Part shown: in pieces, positions 8,418-16,958 of the stretch | Layout of the letters: every line of letters starts with the position of its first letter | Position numbering within the stretch: the first letter of the stretch is position 1 | DNA from: Spirochaetaceae bacterium | GTDB taxonomy: Bacteria > Spirochaetota > Spirochaetia > Treponematales > Treponemataceae | DNA: 53,069 nt | NCBI GenBank assembly: GCA_017623685.1 | Contig: JAGAOP010000023.1 | Coordinates: forward strand, 1-53,069 | Direction: 5' to 3' | Position numbers and translations under genes: made by a program | The notes under the pieces: generated by a model | What the model was told of the DNA's origin: nothing | Seen by the model: the letters and a program-made list of their open reading frames with translations, nothing else | The model's database searches: none

Positions 8418-9339
8418 AATCTGGAGTAGAAAGATATCGAATCCCAGTATCAGGAAGAATAACTACAATTTTCTTTCCTTGATTTTCAGCTCGTTTTGCT
8501 TCTTCTGTTGCAGCCCATAAAGCAGCTCCAGAGGACACTCCCACAAAGATTCCTTCTTTTAGAGCAATTTCTTTTGCCATGGAATATGCCTGTTCCGTTG
8601 TAACAGTAACAATTTTATCTATACATTTTACATTTAAAGTTTTGGGAATGAAACCTGCACCAATTCCTTGTAGCTTGTGACTACCTGCAACACCTCCAGA
8701 TAAAACTGGAGAATCTTGTGGTTCAACTCCAATAACATTTATTTTAGGATTATTCTCTTTTAAAAATCGAGAAACACCAGAAATAGTTCCACCTGTACCA
8801 ATTCCAGCCACAAAAATATCCAAAGTTCCGTCCATAGCTTCCCAAATTTCTGGGCCTGTGGTTAAATAATGGATTTTTGGGTTATCCATATTTTCAAACT
8901 GGTCAGGAATATAACTATGAGGAATTTCTTGAGCTAATTGTTTTGCCTTTTGAATAGAACCCTTCATTCCATCCTTACCTGGAGTAAGAACTAATTCTGC
9001 ACCATAGGCCAACATTAATTGTCTTCGTTCTTTGCTCATTGTATCAGGCATAACAATTATTACTCTATATCCTCGAGAAACGCCTACAGCTGCCAACCCG
9101 ATTCCTGTATTACCAGAAGTAGGTTCAATTATAACAGAATCGGGTTGTAATAAGCCTCTTTCTTCTGCTGAATCAATTAAAGCCTTAGCTACACGATCTT
9201 TAACAGAGCCAGTTGGATTAAAATATTCTAATTTTGCAAAAATGTTTGCATAAAGATTTTTGTCTTTTGAAAATCTATTAAGTTGAATAATCGGCGTATT
9301 ACCAATTAGCTCGTCTACAGAAGAATAAAATTTTGCCAT
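8407..9339 (-). CDS. cysK: Cysteine synthase A (O-acetylserine sulfhydrylase)
   Basis: This PLP enzyme makes cysteine from O-acetylserine and sulfide. Lys47 in NPTGSVKDRVAK forms the Schiff base, EPTSGNTGIGLA (from residue 72) binds substrate, and GIGTGGTISG holds the PLP phosphate. The length of 310 residues is typical. The start has a good ribosome-binding site (AGGAA) before ATG at 9339. It follows a coiled-coil protein gene after 18 bases on the same strand. Confidence 0.96.
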   Translation of the reverse strand: MAKFYSSVDELIGNTPIIQLNRFSKDKNLYANIFAKLEYFNPTGSVKDRVAKALIDSAEERGLLQPDSVIIEPTSGNTGIGLAAVGVSRGYRVIIVMPDTMSKERRQLMLAYGAELVLTPGKDGMKGSIQKAKQLAQEIPHSYIPDQFENMDNPKIHYLTTGPEIWEAMDGTLDIFVAGIGTGGTISGVSRFLKENNPKINVIGVEPQDSPVLSGGVAGSHKLQGIGAGFIPKTLNVKCIDKIVTVTTEQAYSMAKEIALKEGIFVGVSSGAALWAATEEAKRAENQGKKIVVILPDTGIRYLSTPDFIG

Positions 9340-9357
9340 AGTTATTCCTAAAATTGA

Positions 9358-9723
9358 TTATTCTTCAGTATCTTCTTTTTCTTCATCCTTTTTATCATCG
9401 TTTGAAGAATCTTTTATTTCCTGAATTTTTTCTTTGCGAACAGAAATTTCAGCTCTCAAGCGTTTTATTTCCGCAATAATTCCTGAAACTTGAGCATCGT
9501 CAAATTTTACTAGTTCATCACCGTTTTCATGATAAATTGAATATACTTGCTGTCCCAAAGAAACATACTCTTTGTTCAGTTTTGATTCAAATTGCTTAAT
9601 TTCAATCATTAAAACACTTTTATCCCCCAAATCCTGAACAGCGTCCCCTGCTTTTGAAAAAGCGTCTTTTGAAACTTCAACACCTTTACTAAAATAATCC
9701 TTCATCTTGTCAATAAAAGCCAT
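9358..9723 (-). CDS. Small coiled-coil protein with acidic tail, function unknown
   Basis: The 121-residue protein begins with an amphipathic helix (MAFIDKMKDYFSKGVEVSKD). It continues as a predicted coiled coil with heptad-like spacing (about residues 40-105) and ends in a very acidic Asp/Glu/Lys tail. No catalytic motif is visible. A strong Shine-Dalgarno (AGGAGG) precedes the ATG. It sits directly upstream of cysK and is probably co-transcribed, but nothing in it suggests a role in sulfur metabolism. Confidence 0.8.
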   Translation of the reverse strand: MAFIDKMKDYFSKGVEVSKDAFSKAGDAVQDLGDKSVLMIEIKQFESKLNKEYVSLGQQVYSIYHENGDELVKFDDAQVSGIIAEIKRLRAEISVRKEKIQEIKDSSNDDKKDEEKEDTEE

Positions 9724-9812
9724 AACTCCTCCTAAAAAAGTCTTTACTATATTTTACACAAATTACAACCTAAAAGGCAAGTAATTTTTTTATTAATTTT
9801 TTTTAATATTTT

Positions 9813-10961
9813 TCAAAAATTTATGGAAACACCAACTTTAAAAATTGAAAGTGGATTATCTCCAATATATTTTCCTGATTCAATGGTTTCCCATAAAATC
9901 CCAAATCCCAAAGCTAAAACCTTAATTTCTGCTGCAACACAGGGATAACCACTTGAAAGCCCCACTTGAATCTGCAAAAAATTATTAATAGAAAATTCAG
10001 TTCCAATATGAAGAGCTTTCCAAAATCCTAGGTTACCGGACATTATAAGATTTAATGATTTAATTTCTGCCGAAATCAGGCTATAACAGCTTTGTCCAAA
10101 AATATTGTAAGGTATAAAAAAACAAATCCCTGTATTTAACGAAACTGAATTAGTTATAGGTCTAATATTGTATCCAGGAACAAAATAATCACCGAATAAA
10201 TTATCCAATACAGTTGAAATCCTTAATTCAACCGGAGAATTTATAAAATTGGGAAATACAAATAAAGCACCTAAGTCCATTGGCACACTAACGTAGGGAT
10301 GATTAATAGCTTGAAAAATTATTGAGTCTAAGGTTTCAGTTCCACCTGCAATAGCGTCAACGTCTTTCCCATCAAGTTCTTTATAAATTCCAACAGTTGG
10401 TGCTAAGGATATTCCCATTGCTATTTTATAATAGTTAGATTCTAAAGCAATAAATGAATTTGCAAAGGGAATTGACAGTTGGATTTGTCCAAAACCTTTA
10501 GTACCTAATGGAAAAGGGGCGCCTTGTAAAAAAAAAGAAGCCATTGAAACTAAGCCACAACCAAAGGATTTATTTGTATATCCTAGAACAAAAGATGTAT
10601 TAAAACCAACTCCACTTTTTGATATTAAATCCTTTGCATTTATTAAAACTCTACTAGTAATATTATCTGTTTCAAATACGTCTTCTAAAATAGGTTTTAA
10701 ATATTTCGGTTGAAAGTAGGTATTTCCGTTTATAATTATTTCCCAGTTTTTTTTTGAAAATGGAAGCGTTAATTTTAAAGCTGCAGGGTTATAAATAACA
10801 GATTCAATTCCAATTGGAATGCAGGAAATGGCACCTCCTAATCCAGCAGCTCTAATGGTTTGAAAAGGAAATAGTTCTATATCATTTGGTTTCGCCTTAT
10901 GTAAAGAAAAAATAAATGTTAAAAACAGTAGTAAAAACTTAATTTGATAAAGTTTTTTCAT
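9813..10961 (-). CDS. UPF0164-family (FadL/PorV-like) outer-membrane protein
   Basis: An N-terminal signal peptide (KLYQIKFLLLFLTFIFS) is followed by a beta-rich 360-residue protein. The opening FQTIRAAGLGGAISCIPIGIESVIYNPAAL matches the conserved RaaglGGA...a.ynPAgL start of treponemal UPF0164 and FadL/PorV-type barrels. Such proteins form small barrels thought to move hydrophobic ligands or serve secretion. The ATG at 10961 is preferred over a GTG one codon earlier because GGGGA lies four bases upstream. The gene overlaps the end of the lipoprotein gene before it, indicating one transcript. Confidence 0.78.
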   Translation of the reverse strand: MKKLYQIKFLLLFLTFIFSLHKAKPNDIELFPFQTIRAAGLGGAISCIPIGIESVIYNPAALKLTLPFSKKNWEIIINGNTYFQPKYLKPILEDVFETDNITSRVLINAKDLISKSGVGFNTSFVLGYTNKSFGCGLVSMASFFLQGAPFPLGTKGFGQIQLSIPFANSFIALESNYYKIAMGISLAPTVGIYKELDGKDVDAIAGGTETLDSIIFQAINHPYVSVPMDLGALFVFPNFINSPVELRISTVLDNLFGDYFVPGYNIRPITNSVSLNTGICFFIPYNIFGQSCYSLISAEIKSLNLIMSGNLGFWKALHIGTEFSINNFLQIQVGLSSGYPCVAAEIKVLALGFGILWETIESGKYIGDNPLSIFKVGVSINF

Positions 10962-11847
10962 CACTTCCCCACTTTTTTAACATCTTAACTGATTCTTCTG
11001 CTAAATTATAAAACCCAGCAAACAGGGCAATTTCTTCTAGAATATTTGCTTTTAAAAAAAGTTGATTTTTATAAGCAAAAGCAATTTCTTTTCCAGAAAC
11101 ACCTAAACGCTTTTCTAATTCGTTAATCATTTCCTGAAGAATTAATTCGTCTTGCTCAACATTTTGCTGAATCTGAACATAAATCTGAGCGATTTCTGAT
11201 GATAAATTTTTTAGTTCTGTACCCGAAATTCCTGCAGCCTGAGCTGTACCAGATAAAATTCCACTTACTATAGCTGAAACAATAAATTTTTGTAAATCTC
11301 CACCAGAGTAACCACCATACTTAGATGAATTAGCTGCTAAATCGTAATATTCTGTAATTTTGTATAAATTATAAAAACATAAGGCAATGGGTTTAATAAT
11401 TGACTTATCTTTTTGAATTGATTTATTAAAAACAGAGGTAAAAGAACAAAAAACAGTACTAAGACTTGCTGAAGGTTCTACTAAATAAACAAAAGCTGGA
11501 TTTGCCATATTATAAATCATTTCGTAAATCAAAGAATCTGTATTAATTAAAATATCAATGGCAACCATTGCACTTCTAGTGGCCATGGCTAATGAATCTA
11601 CAGTGATGGATTTTTTTTCTTGCTGAATATATTCATCCAAGGAGGAAATAATTTTGTTTTTTTGTTCTTCAGTAAGAGTTTTATAAAATTTAGGTGAATT
11701 AATATTTTCTTCTAAAGTTAGAACTAACTTTTTTCCAGTATACAAAGAAATCCTTTCCGTATTCGGAGAATCTAACTTTGTAAAAATACTATAATTTGAA
11801 CAAGCTGTAAAAACCAAAAAGCTACAGACTACAAATATTATCCTCAT
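10939..11847 (-). CDS. Putative lipoprotein, function unknown
   Basis: MRIIFVVCSFLVFTACSNYS is a lipoprotein signal with a VFTAC lipobox. The mature part of about 285 residues is mostly helical, with several alanine/glycine-rich stretches (SAIVSGILSGTAQAAGISG) and a C-terminal segment resembling a tetratricopeptide-like helix pair. No named domain is recognised. The start lies inside the last codons of mtaB and the end overlaps the outer-membrane protein gene, so all three are tightly packed. The neighbouring barrel gene makes an envelope role likely. Confidence 0.75.
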   Translation of the reverse strand: MRIIFVVCSFLVFTACSNYSIFTKLDSPNTERISLYTGKKLVLTLEENINSPKFYKTLTEEQKNKIISSLDEYIQQEKKSITVDSLAMATRSAMVAIDILINTDSLIYEMIYNMANPAFVYLVEPSASLSTVFCSFTSVFNKSIQKDKSIIKPIALCFYNLYKITEYYDLAANSSKYGGYSGGDLQKFIVSAIVSGILSGTAQAAGISGTELKNLSSEIAQIYVQIQQNVEQDELILQEMINELEKRLGVSGKEIAFAYKNQLFLKANILEEIALFAGFYNLAEESVKMLKKWGSDEKTLSN

Positions 11848-13329
11848 CAATCACTGCCTCAGCAGTGGCTTCTATATCTTCACCAGCCTTAATATTTTCC
11901 ACTAAGGCATTGCATATCTTTACTTTTATCAAACTACCTTGAGGGAAAGCCCCAGGAAGCTGAACATGTAAATAATTAGCGGTAACAGCGTGAATCATTC
12001 CCTTTGAATTTCCAGCTCTATCCCTTCGGGTAAATTCTGTGACAGCTGTTACTGATTTGCCACTACATAGTGAAATATAGTTGCATTTTGACTGGATTGC
12101 AAATTCCGTAAGTTTTTTTATTCTTTGGGTTGTCACACTTTGGGGAACAGTAGGTTTCATAGTAAAAGCTAGTGTTCCTGGCCGTGGGGAAAAAGGAAAG
12201 GCGTGAATCCAAGTAAATTCAGCTTTTTGGCAAAGTTCCATTGTTAAATTAAAATCATTTTCAGTTTCTCCTGGAAACCCTGCAATAATATCACAGGCAA
12301 TAAAAGCCAGAGGTTTAACTTGACGAATTCTTTGTACTGCTTCTAAAACCTGCTTTGAATTATATGGTCTACACATTTTTTTTAATATTTCATCGCTACC
12401 AGATTGAACAGACAAATGAAAATGAGGTTGAATTCTAGGATTTATAAGAACTTTGCAAAAATCATTATCTACTCTTTCCGGATACAAGCTTGAAATTCTA
12501 AAACAAATTTTTGTAGTAGAAGAAAGCAATAAATTCAATAGTTGGGCTAGATCCAAAAAAGTATGATTATAAGCTCCTTTGTACTGAGAAAGGTTCACTC
12601 CAGTAAGAACTACTTCATGGTAACCTTTTCTTTCTAATTGTTGAACACGTTGTAGAACTGTATTTACATCCAAAGACACCGCCTTTCCTCGTGCTAGATG
12701 AATTCTGCAATAGGTACAAGCATTATTGCAACCGTCTTGTATCTTTATGGATGAACGGCTATGAATGAAAAATGTGTCTGTGGAAAGTCGGAAGGGATCT
12801 ACAACTTTAGAAAAAGAGGAGGAGGAAAGTTCAGAAGAAATTGAAACATACTTTGACTCAAGCCAAAAAGATAAATGTTTTGAAAAAGAACTACCAAAAG
12901 AAAAATCCTTTTACTTTGAAAATCAATATTCTTTTGTAAAAATACTTTTAAAATAGCAGGTATTTCCGATAGAAGACTTTTTTTTGAACCAGGCAACACA
13001 AAAATTTTATCAGATATAGCAGAAATAATTTTTTGATCCAATTCAGCATAGCAACCTGTTACCAAAACACAGGCATTTGGTGTAATTTTTAACAACAACC
13101 GAATAAGCCTTCGTGCCTTTTGCTCAGCTTTACTGGTAACTGTACAGGTATTAATAACAGAAAGAACAATATCATCTTTTAGGCTAGTTTTTGATGTAAA
13201 AGGCTCCATATTAATTGAAAAACCTTCTTTTTCAAAAAAACTAGCTCCACCTTCAGATTCAATTTGATTCAATCTGCAACCTAATGTTTCAAAGTGTACG
13301 GTGTAAACTTTTGAAAGGTTGCTATTCAT
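11822..13329 (-). pseudogene. mtaB: tRNA threonylcarbamoyladenosine methylthiotransferase, frameshifted
   Basis: MtaB is a radical-SAM enzyme that adds a methylthio group to t6A37 of ANN-decoding tRNAs. The first part (13329 to about 12910) encodes the N-terminal domain with HFETLGCRLNQIE, NTCTVT and GCYAE (three cluster cysteines). The second part (about 12910 to 11822) encodes the radical-SAM and TRAM parts with CNNACTYCRIHLARG and VLTGVNLSQY. They lie in different frames. Restoring one base in the T4 run at 12909-12912 joins them through a serine-rich linker into about 502 codons, with every catalytic cysteine kept. So it is either a recent loss-of-function mutation or a sequencing error. 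The linker is longer than usual for the family. Confidence 0.85.
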
Positions 13330-13331
13330 AA

Positions 13332-13967
13332 CTATAAATTAGCACTTGCTCGTTCTCGACCTCTAATTGCATCCTGTTGGGTTGGATTTAGAGACAAAGC
13401 TTTTTCGTAGGCAGAAACAGCGGAACGATAACTCCCTGACATCTCCTTTGCGTAGCCTAGGCGAGTCCACCAATAATCTAATAATGGTTCATGACGAACA
13501 GCAGTTGTAAGAGAAATATCTGCATGGTTATATTTACCTTGGCGAATATAAATTTCACCCATAAAATAATAGGCTGAACCGATTCGACTTCCTGTGGTAG
13601 GAACATAAGAAATATAACGTTCAAATAAGGATAATGCTTCTGAATTTTTGCCTAAATAGAACTTCGCTTCTGCCAAAATTTCGATAAGACGATGATCATA
13701 AGCATTTACTTCTAACCCGGCAGTTGCCCTTTGTTCAGCTTCTGAATACTGGCGATTTTTTACAAGACTCCAACACAATACCGTATAAGAATCAAGGTTT
13801 GTAGAATCCTCAAGTAATTCTTGTTCGCAAACAGCTATGGCTTCTACATAATTACCTTTATTATATAACTGCAAAGCATCAGGCTTTTCTTGAGCCACAA
13901 TTCCCATATTCATGGTAAAAATCAGTAAAAGAGAAAAAAGAATTATGTTTTTGTTTAGTTTTTTCAT
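13332..13967 (-). CDS. Exported tetratricopeptide-repeat protein
   Basis: A signal peptide (MKKLNKNIILFSLLLIFTMNMGIVAQ) is followed by about five TPR units between residues 30 and 205, for example ALQLYNKGNYVEAIAVCEQEL and AVSAYEKALSLNPTQQDAI. Such proteins are periplasmic scaffolds; the partner is unknown. It lies between bactofilin (four bases upstream) and mtaB (two bases downstream), so it is part of one leftward operon. Confidence 0.85.
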   Translation of the reverse strand: MKKLNKNIILFSLLLIFTMNMGIVAQEKPDALQLYNKGNYVEAIAVCEQELLEDSTNLDSYTVLCWSLVKNRQYSEAEQRATAGLEVNAYDHRLIEILAEAKFYLGKNSEALSLFERYISYVPTTGSRIGSAYYFMGEIYIRQGKYNHADISLTTAVRHEPLLDYWWTRLGYAKEMSGSYRSAVSAYEKALSLNPTQQDAIRGRERASANL

Positions 13968-13971
13968 TTAT

Positions 13972-14331
13972 TTATCTCACCATTGTACATTTTCCAGAAA
14001 AGGAACATCCTGGTTCTAAAGCAATTTCTGCAGCAGAAATGTCTCCAGTAACAGAACCTGTAGATGTAACAAAAACAAATTTCTTGCCTTTTATGTTACC
14101 TTCCACAGTACCTCGAACTAATATCCGTTCAGCAGAAATATCTGCCACAACCTTTGCATCAGTATCTATAACCAAATCACTTGTAGCTTCGATTAAGCCT
14201 TTTACTTTGCCTTTAATCATAAAAGGTCTTGCAAAACGTATTTCTCCTTTAAAAGAAATATCAGATGCAAGAACAGTATCGAAATCTTCTTCTTCTAATT
14301 CAAACAATGCGTTATCTTTTGGTTCAAACAT
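13972..14331 (-). CDS. Bactofilin-family cytoskeletal protein
   Basis: Residues from about 15 on form a repeated beta-helical pattern (DISFKGEIRFARPFMIKGKVKG, ADISAERILVRGTVEGNIKG, GSVTGDISAAEIALEPGCSFSG) typical of bactofilins (DUF583). These polymerise without nucleotide and position envelope or peptidoglycan enzymes. The ATG at 14331 gives 120 residues, a usual length. A longer frame would need a TTG at 14412 and adds an unlikely basic leader. It is the first gene of the cluster running to the UPF0164 protein. Confidence 0.88.
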   Translation of the reverse strand: MFEPKDNALFELEEEDFDTVLASDISFKGEIRFARPFMIKGKVKGLIEATSDLVIDTDAKVVADISAERILVRGTVEGNIKGKKFVFVTSTGSVTGDISAAEIALEPGCSFSGKCTMVR

Positions 14332-14455
14332 ATTTCTAATGTAGCGTGAATACTTTTTTCCGTCAAGACGATAAACTACAGTGTTTGTTAATATATTTTT
14401 GTAAATCAACAACCATAACTTTTATGATTAATGATTAAATTCTCAAAAAACAAAA

Positions 14456-14479
14456 GACCACTTGGAATTCCAAGTGGTC
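14456..14479 (-). terminator. Rho-independent terminator after the tRNA pair
   Basis: A perfect palindrome of two 12-base arms (GACCACTTGGAA and its complement) is followed on the minus strand by a T-rich stretch (TTTTGTTTTTT). It lies downstream of tRNA-Arg, tRNA-Pro and the tandem repeat, which would place the repeat inside the tRNA transcript. Confidence 0.75.
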
Positions 14480-14532
14480 AAATCGCTAATTCCCAGTAAT
14501 CATAAGACTTTTTCTTTTAGATAGGTCTCAGA

Positions 14533-14720
14533 AGTCGATATAACAGGATTTGATCTTCAATCCATATTGATAGCATAACTACTACCTTTCAAATCCTGAG
14601 GGAACGCATTACGCTCTTAGTATATATATCGGGATGACAGGATTTGCCCTTCGGGCCGCCTTCGCAGCATAGCTGCTACGTTTCGAATCCTGGACGAACG
14701 CAGTGCGTTCTTAGCATAGA
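14533..14720. repeat. 94-bp tandem repeat, two copies, abutting tRNA-Pro 3' end
   Basis: Unit A (14533-14626) and unit B (14627-14720) align without gaps at a period of 94 bases. The same opening (TATCGGGATGACAGGATTT) occurs a third time at 14721-14739 as the 3' end of tRNA-Pro. Unit B contains compact hairpins: GCCCTTCGGGC at 14646-14656 and GAACGCAGTGCGTTC at 14696-14710. Unit A differs mainly by G/C to A/T changes that weaken these stems, so it looks like an older, decayed copy. The repeat would be transcribed with the tRNAs. Confidence 0.8.
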
Positions 14721-14722
14721 TA

Positions 14723-14795
14723 TCGGGATGACAGGATTTGAACCTGCGACATCCTGCTCCCAAAGCAGGCGCGCTACCAGCTGCGCTACATCCCG
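14723..14795 (-). tRNA. tRNA-Pro(UGG)
   Basis: A complete cloverleaf on the minus strand: acceptor CGGGATG/CATCCCG with discriminator A, D arm GCGC/GCGC, anticodon arm CCTGC-TTTGGGA-GCAGG giving anticodon TGG, and T arm GCAGG-TTCAAAT-CCTGT. CCA is not encoded. It lies six bases after tRNA-Arg on the same strand. Its 3' end is repeated in the flanking 94-bp units. Confidence 0.96.
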
Positions 14796-14801
14796 TAATG
14801 G

Positions 14802-14875
14802 CGGGTCCAGAGGGACTCGAACCCCCTACCTACTGCTTAGAAGGCAGTTGCTCTATCCAGATGAGCTATGAACCC
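14802..14875 (-). tRNA. tRNA-Arg(UCU)
   Basis: A minus-strand cloverleaf: acceptor GGGTTCA/TGGACCC with discriminator G, D arm beginning GCTC, anticodon arm ACTGC-CTTCTAA-GCAGT giving anticodon TCT, and T arm GGGGG-TTCGAGT-CCCTC. CCA is not encoded. It is the promoter-proximal gene of the tRNA pair. Confidence 0.96.
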
Positions 14876-14983
14876 ATGACCATAATATATCAGAAAAAAT
14901 AAATTATGTCAAAACCTGTAGCCCTTTTTTATGCATATATTTTAAGGATTTTTACTTTTTTCGTAATTCTTTTCTAGTTATTC

Positions 14984-15012
14984 TTGTACTTACACGTTTA
15001 TATTGATATAAT
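14984..15012 (+). promoter_or_regulatory. Sigma-70-type promoter upstream of phosphoglucomutase
   Basis: TTGTAC at 14984-14989 and TATAAT at 15007-15012 are spaced by exactly 17 bases. Transcription would start near 15019 and leave a leader of about 170 bases before the ATG at 15189. Confidence 0.6.
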
Positions 15013-15018
15013 CAGAAC

Positions 15019-15188
15019 AAAATAAAGAAGTTCTCTATTAAGTTTTGTACTTTTTTATTGATACTGCAAAAGGATGTTTTAAACATTATCAAGAATATTC
15101 TGCGTTGCAGAAACTATTGTTTACGTCCTTCTAGAAATTATAGCAGTTAAAACAGTGAATCAACCATGTTATTTTTGGAGGTTACATT
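15019..15188 (+). promoter_or_regulatory. Structured leader of phosphoglucomutase mRNA
   Basis: The 170-base leader contains an outer helix AAGGATGT (15070-15077) with ACGTCCTT (15123-15130), eight pairs including one G-T. Inside lies a perfect hairpin TTCTGC-GTT-GCAGAA (15098-15112). The ribosome-binding site GGAGG sits in an unpaired AT-rich stretch just before the ATG. I do not recognise a known riboswitch class. A regulatory role is inference. Confidence 0.4.
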
Positions 15189-16958
15189 ATGGATCAAAAG
15201 GAAATACTTGAACGTGCCAAGTCTTACATCGAAGAAGAACAAGATAAAACATTTTGTTCAGAAGTAGAAAAATTAATTCAAGAAAACAACACTTCAGAAT
15301 TATCTGACAGATTTTATCAAAACCTTGAATTTGGTACTGGTGGACTTAGAGGCATAATTGGTGGTGGTACAAACAGAATGAACACTTGGGTAATTAATAG
15401 AGCTACTCAAGGATTAGCAAATTATTTTATTAAAACCTTCCCTGAAAAAGCAAAGGCTGGAACCTTACAAGCAGTAGTTGCCTATGATTCTCGTCGTTAT
15501 TCTGATGTTTTTGCAGAAGCTACTGCAAGAATTTTTGCTGCTAATGGATTTAAAACATATTTATTTACAGGACTTCGACCTACTCCAGAACTTTCTTTTG
15601 CAATTAGAACATTGGGCTGCGATACTGGTGTAGTTGTAACTGCTTCTCATAACCCACCTCAATACAATGGCTACAAAGCTTATTGGAACGATGGAGCTCA
15701 GGTTACAGAACCCCATGATGTAGGCATTATTGAAGAAGTAAACGCTGTAACACAAGTAAAAACAATTTCAAAAGAAGAAGCTATTGCATCTGGTAAACTT
15801 ATACTAATTGACAGCCTTATTGATGAAAAATATTGGGAAATGGTAAAAAGACAACTGTTTAGACCTGAGCTTATTCGTGAAAAAGCAAAAGAAGTTAAAG
15901 TTGTTTACACACCACTTCACGGAACAGGGGCAATGCACGTTGAAAAAGTCCTTAGCGACTTAGGATTAACAGTTATTACAGTTCCTGAACAAAGAGAACC
16001 AGATGGAAACTTTTCTACAGTAGAAAAACCAAACCCTGAAGAATCAGCTGCTCTTAAAATGGCGGTAGAATTGGCTGAAAAGGAAAAAGCAGATGTTGTA
16101 ATGGCAACAGATCCTGATGCAGATCGTTTCGGAAGTGCTGTTCCTGACGCTAATGGTAATTTTGTATTAATCACAGGAAACCAGATGGGTGCTTTGCTTA
16201 CAGACTATATTCTTCTTTCTAGAAAAGAGCTTGGCAAAATGCCACAAAACCCTGCTATAATTCGTTCAATCGTAACATCTCCTTTTGCAGATAAAATATG
16301 TGCTTCTTACGGTGTAAAACTAGAAGAATGCCTGACAGGATTTAAATGGATTGCTTCTGTAATGGCAGACTTTGAAAAAACCGGAAGAAACAGTTATGTC
16401 TTTGGATTTGAAGAAAGCTATGGATATAATGTAGAAAACGAAGTACGAGACAAGGACGGTGTTTCTGCTGCTGCAATGTGTGCGGAAATGACACTATACT
16501 GGAGAGCTAAAGGCAAGTCACTTTTACAGCGCTTAGAAGAATTGTATAGCCAGTTTGGATATTTTGAAGATAGAGCAATTTCAAAAAATTTCCCAGGTGC
16601 TTCTGGCGGTCAAACAATGAAAAACATTATGGCAAAGCTTAGAGAAGAAGGCTTAAAAACCTTAGCAGGAAAAAAAGTAGTTAAGATTCGAGACGTAGGC
16701 ACAAGTACAATTTACAACCCTGCCTGTCCTGAAACAAAAGAAGCTCTTGATTTGCCAAAAAGTAATGTACTTCAGTTCTTCTTAGAAGATGGAACTATTG
16801 TTAGTGCAAGACCAAGTGGCACAGAACCTAAAATTAAGTTTTATATCAATGGAACTGCACCAGTTTCAGAGGGCTTAGATAAAGCAAAAGAAAACTTAGG
16901 AAATCTATGCGACAATATCGCATCAGAAATTAATTCAATTTTAGATGCGACAAAATAA
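15189..16958 (+). CDS. Phosphoglucomutase / phosphomannomutase (PGM2-like)
   Basis: This 589-residue alpha-D-phosphohexomutase interconverts hexose 1- and 6-phosphates. Ser153 in VVVTASHNPPQYNGYK is the phosphoserine, DPDADR (about residue 305) binds magnesium, FGFEESYGYN is the sugar-binding loop, and RPSGTEPKIKFY (about 540) binds phosphate. The length fits the PGM2/YbbT-type subgroup. It could supply glucose 1-phosphate for the RmlA enzyme encoded at 45632. A strong GGAGG site precedes the ATG. The exonuclease gene begins inside its last codons. Confidence 0.95.
   Translation: MDQKEILERAKSYIEEEQDKTFCSEVEKLIQENNTSELSDRFYQNLEFGTGGLRGIIGGGTNRMNTWVINRATQGLANYFIKTFPEKAKAGTLQAVVAYDSRRYSDVFAEATARIFAANGFKTYLFTGLRPTPELSFAIRTLGCDTGVVVTASHNPPQYNGYKAYWNDGAQVTEPHDVGIIEEVNAVTQVKTISKEEAIASGKLILIDSLIDEKYWEMVKRQLFRPELIREKAKEVKVVYTPLHGTGAMHVEKVLSDLGLTVITVPEQREPDGNFSTVEKPNPEESAALKMAVELAEKEKADVVMATDPDADRFGSAVPDANGNFVLITGNQMGALLTDYILLSRKELGKMPQNPAIIRSIVTSPFADKICASYGVKLEECLTGFKWIASVMADFEKTGRNSYVFGFEESYGYNVENEVRDKDGVSAAAMCAEMTLYWRAKGKSLLQRLEELYSQFGYFEDRAISKNFPGASGGQTMKNIMAKLREEGLKTLAGKKVVKIRDVGTSTIYNPACPETKEALDLPKSNVLQFFLEDGTIVSARPSGTEPKIKFYINGTAPVSEGLDKAKENLGNLCDNIASEINSILDATK

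Noticed and set aside
12765..12956. Plus-strand frame with an acidic serine/glutamate-rich product
   Set aside because: It is the complement of the serine-rich mtaB linker; the pattern is explained by that gene.
14533..14720. CRISPR array
   Set aside because: The repeat is contiguous with no spacers, and there are no cas genes.
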